Below, in pieces: positions 35,141-41,813 of a stretch of 64,000 nucleotides of DNA; the stretch's first letter is position 1; every line of letters starts with the position of its first letter. The notes below the pieces were generated by a model that searched no databases, was not told the DNA's origin, and saw nothing but the letters and a program-made list of their open reading frames with translations. The stretch lies in the NCBI RefSeq assembly GCF_905201705.1, contig NZ_CAJKOX010000004.1:62001-126000 (forward strand). The letters run 5' to 3'. Made by a program: the position numbers and the translations under genes. The stretch comes from an uncultured Marvinbryantia sp. (GTDB lineage Bacteria > Bacillota > Clostridia > Lachnospirales > Lachnospiraceae).

Positions 35141-35476
35141 CTACTTCATTAATTTCTGCAGCACTGCCACCAGCTCGTCCACCGTCTCTTCTCTGCCCTC
35201 ATGCAGGTCGCGGACGACGCAGGTGCGGATATGATTGGCGAGCAGCACCTTATTGAAGCTGTTTAATGCAGCGTTTGCCGCCGCCACCTGCACCAGAATA
35301 TCCGGGCAGTAGGCATTTTTCTCCACCATTCCTTTGATGCCGCGTATCTGCCCCTCAATGCGGTTCAGGCGATGGATCAGATCCTTATATTCCTTCTCAC
35401 TGCGCTCTTTTGTCCTGGCGCAGCAGCACTCCTTTGCTTCCTTTTCGTTATAGGTTGCCTCATTTTGTTCTTTCAT
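35141..35476 (-). CDS. csoR: CsoR-type copper-sensing repressor
   Basis: This 111-residue all-helical DUF156/CsoR repressor has the core YKDLIHRLNRIEGQIRGIKGMV, AYCPDIL and NHIRTCV, giving the Cys-His-Cys copper ligands of CsoR. An N-terminal extension has a CCC run (KECCCARTK). CsoR releases DNA when it binds Cu(I). AAGGAGG lies before the ATG. It is the first gene of csoR-copA, and two CsoR-type palindromes lie in its promoter. Confidence 0.94.
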   Translation of the reverse strand: MKEQNEATYNEKEAKECCCARTKERSEKEYKDLIHRLNRIEGQIRGIKGMVEKNAYCPDILVQVAAANAALNSFNKVLLANHIRTCVVRDLHEGREETVDELVAVLQKLMK

Positions 35477-35488
35477 ATGCGCCTCCTT

Positions 35489-35505
35489 ATACCCTTATGG
35501 GGTAT
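35489..35505. promoter_or_regulatory. CsoR-type operator, proximal
   Basis: The palindrome ATACCCTTATGGGGTAT matches the TACCC-N4-GGGTA pattern of CsoR boxes and lies between the -10 box and the csoR ribosome site. Confidence 0.85.
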
Positions 35506-35511
35506 ATTTGC

Positions 35512-35540
35512 ATTATATACCCTCACGGGGTATATTGCAA
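35512..35540 (-). promoter_or_regulatory. csoR-copA promoter
   Basis: TTGCAA (35535-35540) and TATAAT (35512-35517) on the minus strand are 17 bases apart. The distal CsoR box fills the spacer, so repressor and polymerase would compete. Confidence 0.8.
35517..35533. promoter_or_regulatory. CsoR-type operator, distal
   Basis: The palindrome ATACCCTCACGGGGTAT occupies the -35/-10 spacer. Its centre is 28 bases from the first box. Confidence 0.85.
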
Positions 35541-35549
35541 GTGAATTTT

Positions 35550-35597
35550 TCAAAAAAATTCGCCCATATGCGCTGTAAAGGCACATATAGGCGAATT
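35550..35597 (-). terminator. terminator after PrcB-like lipoprotein gene
   Basis: A 14-bp stem with one mismatch (AATTCGCC plus ATATG arms at 35557-35570 and 35584-35597) is followed by a T7 run on the minus strand. It ends 10 bases from the csoR -35 box and insulates that promoter. Confidence 0.8.
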
Positions 35598-35605
35598 TCT
35601 TTCCG

Positions 35606-36022
35606 TCACTCAAACATAATCGTCTCGTCCAGTCCCTCCGTTTTGATGACAATATACGGATAGGAGGCTTCCTCCTTAATCTCCGTTCCGCTCTGCGGAC
35701 CGATCAGCTCAAATTTCACATGGATACCGTCCTCAGCAAGATAAAACTGCGGTACGGAAATGCTGTACCCGCCGGTTTTCTGCTCTCCAAAGCCCCGCGC
35801 TATGTAAAGATAGCCTTCGTTCTGGTAGCTCAGCTTCATCTCTTTTTGTTTGTTCTCCTCAATCACCTCGGCAAGCGCCTTCGGTATGTCGCTCTCCTCA
35901 AGAACCGTAAATTCCAGATCACGGATCTTTCCCTCCGGCTCTGTCTCCCCGCATCCGGCAAGCAGCGCAGTCACTCCCAGCAAAAGCAGACAGAAACACA
36001 CTCTTTTCCACAAATACTTCAT
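35606..36022 (-). CDS. PrcB-like lipoprotein
   Basis: This 138-residue lipoprotein has the signal sequence MKYLWKRVCFCLLLL and the lipobox LLAGC, followed by a domain resembling the PrcB C-terminal/protease-inhibitor-like family (FTVLEESDIPKALAEVIEEN, GYLYIARGFGEQKTGGYSISV). The function is unknown. The start is ambiguous between ATG 36022 and ATG 36034; both keep the lipobox. It would be anchored to the outer face of the membrane. It stands alone between csoR and the divergent redox trio. Confidence 0.7.
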   Translation of the reverse strand: MKYLWKRVCFCLLLLGVTALLAGCGETEPEGKIRDLEFTVLEESDIPKALAEVIEENKQKEMKLSYQNEGYLYIARGFGEQKTGGYSISVPQFYLAEDGIHVKFELIGPQSGTEIKEEASYPYIVIKTEGLDETIMFE

Positions 36023-36087
36023 GGCTTCCCACATTTCTTTTTTATATGCTTATGAAGCAGTTTCGCCGCATATGCTTCTTCACAGTT

Positions 36088-36105
36088 AATTCATAAAAAT
36101 GAATT
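36088..36105. promoter_or_regulatory. inverted repeat at tlpA promoter
   Basis: AATTCAT and ATGAATT form a perfect 7-bp inverted repeat with a 4-base spacer that touches the -35 box, a possible operator. Confidence 0.4.
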
Positions 36106-36133
36106 TGCTTTTCCTTTGCTAATCCATTACAAT
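36105..36133 (+). promoter_or_regulatory. predicted promoter of TlpA trio
   Basis: TTGCTT (36105-36110) and TACAAT (36128-36133) are 17 bases apart, about 45 bases before the tlpA-like ATG. Confidence 0.65.
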
Positions 36134-36179
36134 GAGAGCAGATTCAGACATTTAAAGAAATGGAAAGCGAGGTTGTATT

Positions 36180-36815
36180 ATGTTAAAGAAAAAATTTGCC
36201 GCGGCGCTGTCCTGCGCTGCCGTTCTCTTCACCCTCTCCGGGTTTTCCGCCGGAGCAATGCTCTGGGACAGCGACAAGCTTCCGACAGAGGTTCCCGCGT
36301 TCACCACGCAGGATATCGAAGGCAACAAGGTGACAGAGGATATTTTTGCAGATAAGGATATTACGATGGTGAATGTCTGGGGCACCTTCTGCTCTCCCTG
36401 CATCGCCGAGATGCCGGAGCTTGGCGAACTTGCGCAGGAGCTTCCGGAGAACATGCAGATGATCGGACTTGTCATCGACATTATGGATCAGAAGAATGAG
36501 GTTTCGCAGACGAATCTTGATCTTGCCGGTCAGATCACGGAAAAGGCGGACGCCGGATTTACGCATCTGATCGCCAATGAAGATTTTACAGAGTTTCTTT
36601 CTTCCGTGACCGGCGTGCCCAGCACCTTCTTTGTTGATAAGGACGGCAAAATCCTCGGACAATGGATCGAGGGCGCAGACGTGGACGCTTACCGTGAGCG
36701 CATTGAAGAATATAAGGCAGAATACCCGGATACAGATGCAAATCAGGCAGCGCCGGCAGACGCAGAGCAGGCAGAATCGGCAAAGACAGACTCTACGGAG
36801 CAGGCAGATGCGTAG
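36180..36815 (+). CDS. TlpA-family thioredoxin-like protein
   Basis: This 211-residue exported protein has a signal segment (FAAALSCAAVLFTLSGFSAGA), a thioredoxin fold with the active site WGTFCSPCIAEMPEL, the cis-Pro loop TGVPSTFFVDKDG, and an Ala/Asp/Glu-rich C-terminal tail from about residue 180. It would act as a thiol-disulfide oxidoreductase outside the membrane. GAGG precedes the ATG. It is the first gene of a trio with a CXXC peptide and a 4Fe-4S membrane protein; the next ATG lies inside its end. Confidence 0.88.
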   Translation: MLKKKFAAALSCAAVLFTLSGFSAGAMLWDSDKLPTEVPAFTTQDIEGNKVTEDIFADKDITMVNVWGTFCSPCIAEMPELGELAQELPENMQMIGLVIDIMDQKNEVSQTNLDLAGQITEKADAGFTHLIANEDFTEFLSSVTGVPSTFFVDKDGKILGQWIEGADVDAYRERIEEYKAEYPDTDANQAAPADAEQAESAKTDSTEQADA

Positions 36816-36954
36816 CCGCACAAGGCATCTGCTGCAGGCGGGCGCGCTTGCTGCCGCTGTGCTGTTTCTTATTTACGGCGTCTCGCGCGGCGAGGTGGCG
36901 CTCGTTCTGAACAAGGCAATCTATATCTGCATGGAATGCATCGGACTGGGGTAA
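36808..36954 (+). CDS. CD1871A-family CXXC membrane peptide
   Basis: This 48-residue peptide has one membrane helix (AGALAAAVLFLIYGVSRGEV) and the terminal motif YICMECIGLG. It matches the CD1871A family CXXC proteins that sit between TlpA-like and 4Fe-4S genes in Clostridia. Its start overlaps the tlpA-like stop by eight bases, and GGAG lies seven bases upstream. It probably passes electrons or thiols between its neighbours (inference). Confidence 0.82.
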   Translation: MRSRTRHLLQAGALAAAVLFLIYGVSRGEVALVLNKAIYICMECIGLG

Positions 36955-36960
36955 CTACAT

Positions 36961-37833
36961 ATGAAATTTACAAATGCTGTAAAACGAAAGCTGATCCAGA
37001 TCGCCGCGTTTGGATTCTCCAACATTCACCTTGGAAATTTTAAAAGCGGCAGCCTGTACACCGGCTCCTGGAAGCAGTTCTGCAATCCGGGGCTGAATTG
37101 CTATTCCTGCCCGGCGGCGACGCTCGCCTGCCCCATCGGTGCGCTGCAGGCAGTCAGCGGCTCCATGAATTTTAAATTCAGCTTTTACGTGGTTGGGTTT
37201 TTACTTGCAGTCGGCGTGCTCTTTGGGCGCGCGATCTGCGGCTTTCTCTGTCCTTTCGGACTGCTGCAGGAGCTGCTGCACAAAATCCCGTTCCCAAAGC
37301 GAAAGCTGCCAAAGCCTCTGCGCTATCTGAAATACGCGATACTGGTGATTTTTGTCATTTTGCTGCCGATCGTGGCCACCGATTATATGGGCATGGGAAA
37401 ACCAGCATTCTGCGAATTTATCTGCCCTGCCGGGACACTGGAGGGCGGTATTCCGCTGCTTCTTTCCAATCCGCGGCTCCGGGCCGTTATCGGGGAGCTG
37501 TTCAGTCTGAAAGCGGCGATCCTGGTTCTGACGATCGTCGGCTGTATGTCCATTTACCGCTTTTTCTGCAAGGCAATGTGTCCGCTTGGCGCAATTTACG
37601 GACTGCTGAATAAGATCAGTATTTATCATCTGGAGGTAGACGAAAAAAAATGCGTGGGCTGCCAGAAATGCGCCCACGTCTGTAAAATGGATGTTGATCC
37701 GGTAAAGCATCCCGATTCTGCGGAATGCATCCGCTGCGGCGAGTGCCGCGATGCCTGCCCTGCGCAGGCGATTTATCTCGGATTCCGGCATCCTGCAAAA
37801 GCTGGCGAAAACAGTGCGCCTTCTAAAAAATAA
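36961..37833 (+). CDS. 4Fe-4S membrane protein (NapH-like)
   Basis: This 290-residue membrane protein has about four helices and several Cys motifs: CYSCPAATLACPIGALQ near the start, CGFLCPFG, CEFICPAGTLEGG, CKAMCPLGA, then a soluble C-terminal dicluster ferredoxin (CVGCQKCAHVCKMD, CIRCGECRDACPAQA). It resembles NapH/RdxA-type quinol oxidases and likely feeds electrons to the TlpA-like partner. It follows the CXXC peptide by six bases. Its end overlaps the convergent azlD by 11 bases. Confidence 0.92.
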   Translation: MKFTNAVKRKLIQIAAFGFSNIHLGNFKSGSLYTGSWKQFCNPGLNCYSCPAATLACPIGALQAVSGSMNFKFSFYVVGFLLAVGVLFGRAICGFLCPFGLLQELLHKIPFPKRKLPKPLRYLKYAILVIFVILLPIVATDYMGMGKPAFCEFICPAGTLEGGIPLLLSNPRLRAVIGELFSLKAAILVLTIVGCMSIYRFFCKAMCPLGAIYGLLNKISIYHLEVDEKKCVGCQKCAHVCKMDVDPVKHPDSAECIRCGECRDACPAQAIYLGFRHPAKAGENSAPSKK

Positions 37834-38149
37834 ACTGCACGAGCAGCATATAGAGAACCGTTCCGCCGGCGATCGAGAGAAGCATCTGCCGTTTCCACAG
37901 ATGCAGCGCGATCACTGCCGCAATCGAGATCAGCTCCGGCAGGGCATGACTTCCGGAAAAAACGGAAACATTTTTCAGGCAGTAGATGATCAGCATTCCA
38001 AATACTGCCGCCGGAAGCACCTTGCCGAGATACTGTATATATTTAGGCGTCGGTTTCCCTGCCGGAAAGAGCAGAAACGGCAGGAACCGCGTCAGCATCG
38101 TTCCCAGGACAACTACACCGATCGTTATGATCTGCTGCGTGAGCGTCAT
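37823..38149 (-). CDS. azlD: branched-chain amino acid exporter subunit AzlD
   Basis: This 108-residue protein has four membrane helices and the family start TIGVVVLGTMLTRFLPFLLF. AzlD works with AzlC to export branched-chain amino acids or analogues. Its start overlaps the azlC stop by four bases (38146-38149). It ends by overlapping the 3' end of the convergent 4Fe-4S gene. Confidence 0.93.
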   Translation of the reverse strand: MTLTQQIITIGVVVLGTMLTRFLPFLLFPAGKPTPKYIQYLGKVLPAAVFGMLIIYCLKNVSVFSGSHALPELISIAAVIALHLWKRQMLLSIAGGTVLYMLLVQFIF

Positions 38150-38850
38150 AGCTGCACCGCCTCCTCTCTCTCAAATTTCCCACGCAAAAGCGTCAGTACG
38201 CCGAGTATTCCCAGCATGGACGGGATGATAAAATTGTCAGCCCCGAAAGCGACCAGGCACAGAAGCGATATCGCAATTCCCAGGAGCGCGCTGGTGTGAT
38301 CTTTATCCTTCAGCCATTGCTCCATAAAGATCACCACAAACATTGCCGTCATTACAAAATCCAGTCCCTCCGTGTTGAAGGTCAGAAAAGAGCCGAAAAT
38401 CCCGCCAAGCGTCGCTCCCAGAAACCAGTAGCACTGGTTGAGAAGGGTGACGGCGGTCATAAACCAGCCGCGGTCCACGTCCTCCGGTATCTTCGCGGTA
38501 TAATTGATGGAAAATGTCTCATCACACATTCCAAAGATCAGATAAAACTTTTTCCAGCCTGTCCCCTTAAATTTGTCCAACATAGAGATGCCGTAAAACA
38601 GGTGGCGCGCATTGATCATCAGCGTCATCACAAACGCCTGCAGCGGATCGAATGCCCCGAGAAGCATATTGCAGGTAACAAATTCCATGGAACCGGCGAA
38701 AATCGTGATACTCATCACCATCGGATACCAGAAGCTAAACCCCGATACATTCATATAGATCCCGTAGGTCAGACCGAGAAACCAGAACCCGGCAAAAATC
38801 GGAATGGTATGCGGAAACGCCGTAATAAACGCCTTTTTTATCTTTTCCAC
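38146..38850 (-). CDS. azlC: branched-chain amino acid exporter subunit AzlC
   Basis: This 234-residue membrane protein shows the AzlC start KAFITAFPHTIPIFAGFWFLGLTYG, a Gly/Ser helix FAGSMEFV, and ARHLFYGISML, the family landmarks. The start is GTG at 38850 with GAGGGG six bases upstream. The upstream neighbour, 10 bases away, is a TrpX-like binding protein, an unexpected partner for an exporter. Confidence 0.93.
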   Translation of the reverse strand: MEKIKKAFITAFPHTIPIFAGFWFLGLTYGIYMNVSGFSFWYPMVMSITIFAGSMEFVTCNMLLGAFDPLQAFVMTLMINARHLFYGISMLDKFKGTGWKKFYLIFGMCDETFSINYTAKIPEDVDRGWFMTAVTLLNQCYWFLGATLGGIFGSFLTFNTEGLDFVMTAMFVVIFMEQWLKDKDHTSALLGIAISLLCLVAFGADNFIIPSMLGILGVLTLLRGKFEREEAVQL

Positions 38851-38860
38851 TCTCGACCCC

Positions 38861-39820
38861 TCACTCCATCTGCAATTCTACATAGTCTTCCGGGATTTCC
38901 AGATTAAGCTTTTCACAAATTTCCTTATTGTATTCCTTCGTTACCTCCGGCGCATATTCGATCGGCATCCCAGAGATATCCTCTCCGTCCGCAAGAATGC
39001 GGATCGCCATCTGCCCGGTGGTATAACCGAGATCATAATAGTCAATGGAAAGCGTCGCCACCCCACAGCTCCGGCAGATGCCTTCCTCCCCGGCAACTAC
39101 CGGGATCCCCGCCGGAATGCACACGTTGGCGATCAGCTCCGCATTCGCCGCCGCAGTATTGTCCGTCGGGACAAAGATCACATCGCATTCCTGTGTCGCG
39201 CTTGTGGTCACGGAAGCAAGATCATTGGAATCCGCAAAGCCAAATTCTTTGCAGGTATAGCCGCGCGCCTGCAGCTCGTCCGTCATCACGCCAATCTGAT
39301 ACTCGGAGTTCGGCTCTGCCGAGCAGTAGAGAAGCCCCACCGTCTCTGCCTCCGGAAACAGCTCCTGGATCATTGCCGCCTGCTGGTCGAGCGGGGCAAG
39401 ATCGGAGGTGCCTGAAATGTTTCCGCCTACCGTGCCGTCAAAATCATCCAGCTGCAGCGCCGCCTCATATTTTGTGACCGATGTTCCCAGTATCGGGATC
39501 TGATTGGTAGCGGTGGCTGCCGTCTGCAGGGAAGCCGTGGCGTTTGCCAGGATCAGATCCACATTTCCCGCCACAAAATTATTTATAATCGTAGAGCACA
39601 GATAGAAATCGCCCTGCGCATTCTGCTCCTCAATGATAACACTATCGCCGAATTTCTCCGTCAGCGCATCCTTAAAGCCCTGTGTCGCACTGTCCAGCGC
39701 TTCATGCTGTATCAGCTGACAAATGCCGACATGAAATGTCTCCTCCGCCTGTACCGCACCTCCGATGCATCCTGCCATTGCCGCCGCAGCGGCTGCCGTC
39801 ATCCAGAATCTTTTTTTCAT
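38861..39820 (-). CDS. TrpX-type ABC substrate-binding lipoprotein
   Basis: This 319-residue protein has an N-terminal signal with the lipobox-like AMAGC and a two-lobed type I binding fold of the ABC_sub_bind (TrpX) family: FHVGICQLIQHEALDSATQGF, DLILANATASLQTAATAT, IPILGTSVTKYE and GLLYCSAEPNS. Such proteins usually sit with TrpY/TrpZ permease and ATPase genes; here neither is nearby and azlC begins 10 bases downstream. The start at ATG 39820 has GGGAGG nine bases upstream. The ligand may be an aromatic or branched amino acid (inference). Confidence 0.9.
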   Translation of the reverse strand: MKKRFWMTAAAAAAMAGCIGGAVQAEETFHVGICQLIQHEALDSATQGFKDALTEKFGDSVIIEEQNAQGDFYLCSTIINNFVAGNVDLILANATASLQTAATATNQIPILGTSVTKYEAALQLDDFDGTVGGNISGTSDLAPLDQQAAMIQELFPEAETVGLLYCSAEPNSEYQIGVMTDELQARGYTCKEFGFADSNDLASVTTSATQECDVIFVPTDNTAAANAELIANVCIPAGIPVVAGEEGICRSCGVATLSIDYYDLGYTTGQMAIRILADGEDISGMPIEYAPEVTKEYNKEICEKLNLEIPEDYVELQME

Positions 39821-39909
39821 CCTCTCAATCCTCCCAGTCAAGTTCTTCCTGCCGCCGTATCAAAGAGTCCTGATGCCTCCTGTCCGGCAACATTACAATC
39901 TATAAGGAT

Positions 39910-39938
39910 AGTATAATGCGGTTTTAGCAATTTGTAAA
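39910..39938 (-). promoter_or_regulatory. predicted promoter of TrpX-AzlCD unit
   Basis: TTTACA (39933-39938) and TATACT (39910-39915) on the minus strand are 17 bases apart, about 90 bases before the start. Confidence 0.6.
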
Positions 39939-39939
39939 A

Positions 39940-40611
39940 TTATTTCTGATTACATCTGATATAACCCAACGCTTCCTCCCGGCTCAGCGAAAAATATTTC
40001 TGTAGTTTGTCTGCAATTGATTCCGTTGTTTTTCCCTCCTCCTGATTTTCCCGTATCATCGCCCCGATTCCCCGACTGAGTCCCTGGCTTATTCCCTGAC
40101 TTATTCCCTGGCTTATTCCAATAATTTTTCCTTCTTCTACTCCAGATTTATAATGGTCCTCAAACGCTTTGCACATAATTGCCCGCTCTCCTTTCCTTTT
40201 TAAATCATTATAGTAATCCAGATGTCCTGTCAATGCAAAAATCAGACGATTGGTATCCTCCGGCAATGCTTCGTATATATCCCGTTTTTCCTGTAGATAA
40301 CGCTGCATTTCTTTTTCGTCATTCCGCCTTTGCAGAATTTCAAATACCTCTCGCCAGCCTCCCGAAAACCATGCCGCATCCACATTTTCCGGCGTAACCA
40401 GAAGCATGGCATATGGTCTGACATACTTTTTCAACCACTTAAACTCCTCCGGTATCTTCACCATATCAGCCAAATCTGTCGGTCCGCTCCAGATTTGTGC
40501 TCCATAATAAAACACGATAGTGATTACCGGTGCCAGCACACCGTTTACAAAGTCACAGAAATGCCGGCTGTTTTCCTGATACTCTTTTAAAATAATATCT
40601 TTTTCCTGCAA
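39940..40611 (-). pseudogene. Rpn-family nuclease/transposase-like gene with internal deletion
   Basis: The frame is intact (223 residues from TTG 40611, with GGAGG seven bases upstream). The N-terminal KDIILKEYQENSRHFCDFVNG is joined directly to VITIVFYYGAQIWSGP. In full-length Rpn/putative transposase proteins as I recall them, these two parts are separated by roughly 100 residues that contain the PD-(D/E)XK catalytic core. That core is absent, so nuclease activity is unlikely. The C-terminal GISQ units are encoded by a 12-bp tandem repeat at 40082-40117. Confidence 0.7.
40082..40117 (-). repeat. 12-bp tandem repeat encoding GISQ units
   Basis: Three near-identical 12-bp units encode consecutive I-S-Q-G blocks in the Rpn-like remnant, a typical slippage array in this family. 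Confidence 0.75.
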
Positions 40612-40825
40612 ATAAGCTCCTCCATGCATTCATTTTGATTTTTCTGAAATGTGCAGCCGAACGGCTTTGAATTGTAATCCAGAAACTACAGATAACACAT
40701 TTTCAATGAGCTTATCATATCACAGATCCTTCCATTTTGCAATATTTATTTTAATGTTGTATATTAATTATAATATGTTATTGTTTATAATGCAAGTAGA
40801 AAATAAATTCCTTTTTCCAAAATAC

Positions 40826-40854
40826 TTGCCACCAGACCGGTTTTTCTGTATACT
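40826..40854 (+). promoter_or_regulatory. predicted plsC promoter
   Basis: TTGCCA (40826-40831) and TATACT (40849-40854) are 17 bases apart. Confidence 0.65.
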
Positions 40855-40871
40855 AAACACAGCACAAACGA

Positions 40872-40912
40872 CCGGGCACCGGGAGCAGACGCAAAAGTGC
40901 GTCATTGCCCGG
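40872..40912 (+). other. leader hairpin upstream of plsC
   Basis: CCGGGCA (40872-40878) pairs with TGCCCGG (40906-40912), and inside it GACGC (40888-40892) pairs with GCGTC (40899-40903). It starts within about 20 bases of the predicted transcript start; the role is unknown. Confidence 0.5.
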
Positions 40913-40946
40913 CGCCGTGTATGTTTCAAGGGAGGCTTTGTATATC

Positions 40947-41675
40947 ATGATACGTTTTCTCATTGTTGCAGTTACTGTTATCGGTTTTCTGATTCTTTCC
41001 ATTCCAATTCTGATTGTGGAATGGATCATCGGAAAATTCAATCCGCGCGCGCGGGATATTTCTTCCCTGCGGATCATTCAGGCCGTGTTCCGGTTTATTC
41101 TCTGGGAAACCGGGGCGAAAATCACGGTAATCGGTTACGAAAATGTTCCAAAGGACGAAGCGGTTCTCTATGTTGGAAACCACAGAAGCTATTTTGATAT
41201 TCTGATGACCTACTGCCGTTGTCCGGGACTGACCGGCTACGTGGCAAAGGACAGCATGGAAAAGATCCCGCTGCTCTCCACCTGGATGAAGCGTCTGCAC
41301 TGCCTGTTTCTGAACCGGACGGATATTAAACAGGGATTAAAAACAATCCTCACCGGTATCCAGAAAATCAAAGACGGAATTTCCATCTGCATCTTTCCGG
41401 AGGGCACCAGAAACCATGAGCCGGAGCTGCTTCCATTTAAAGAAGGCAGTCTGAAGATGGCGGAGAAAACAGGCTGTGCGATCATTCCGATGGCGATCAC
41501 AAATTCCGACAATATTTTTGAAAATCACATTCCAAAAATCAAACCGGTGCATGTCACCCTGGAATATGGCAAGCCAATTTATCCGAAAGAGCTGAGCAAG
41601 GAAGAGAAAAAATTTCTTGGCGCCTATACCCGCAGTGTGATCCAGGACATGCTAAACAATCATACAGTTTCCTGA
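40947..41675 (+). CDS. plsC: 1-acyl-glycerol-3-phosphate acyltransferase
   Basis: This 242-residue membrane-associated acyltransferase has an N-terminal hydrophobic helix (MIRFLIVAVTVIGFLIL), the catalytic motif NHRSYFD, FLNRTDIKQGL, the substrate motif FPEGTRN, and AIIPMAI. It makes phosphatidic acid from lysophosphatidic acid. GGGAGG lies upstream of ATG 40947; an in-frame ATG at 40905 is inside the leader hairpin and less likely. It is monocistronic, with a strong terminator at 41694. Confidence 0.93.
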   Translation: MIRFLIVAVTVIGFLILSIPILIVEWIIGKFNPRARDISSLRIIQAVFRFILWETGAKITVIGYENVPKDEAVLYVGNHRSYFDILMTYCRCPGLTGYVAKDSMEKIPLLSTWMKRLHCLFLNRTDIKQGLKTILTGIQKIKDGISICIFPEGTRNHEPELLPFKEGSLKMAEKTGCAIIPMAITNSDNIFENHIPKIKPVHVTLEYGKPIYPKELSKEEKKFLGAYTRSVIQDMLNNHTVS

Positions 41676-41693
41676 CAAATTTATCAAAAAACC

Positions 41694-41728
41694 AAGGAGC
41701 CGCGGCATTTCTGCCGCAGCTCCTTTTT
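41694..41728. terminator. bidirectional terminator plsC / DUF1002
   Basis: A 14-bp stem with one mismatch (arms 41694-41707 and 41712-41725, loop TTTC) has a T-run on the plus strand and a T6 run on the minus strand. Confidence 0.85.
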
Positions 41729-41770
41729 AACGTCTCCAAGCCATAATCCTGTTATCCAAAAGCTTCTCCT

Positions 41771-41813
41771 GGAAATTTCCCATCTCTTCCTAGAAATTTC
41801 CCATCTCTTCCTC
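41771..41813 (-). repeat. 21-bp tandem duplication at the DUF1002 stop
   Basis: Two in-frame copies of the unit GAAGAGATGGGAAATTTC plus TAG (first copy) or CAG (second copy). The first copy ends the protein at EEMGNF. Confidence 0.85.

Larger units (their letters stand above)
40612..40946. other. 335-base divergent intergenic region
   Basis: AT-rich sequence between the Rpn-like remnant and plsC. It holds the plsC promoter at 40826-40854 and a leader hairpin (40872-40912). I see no other gene. Confidence 0.6.
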
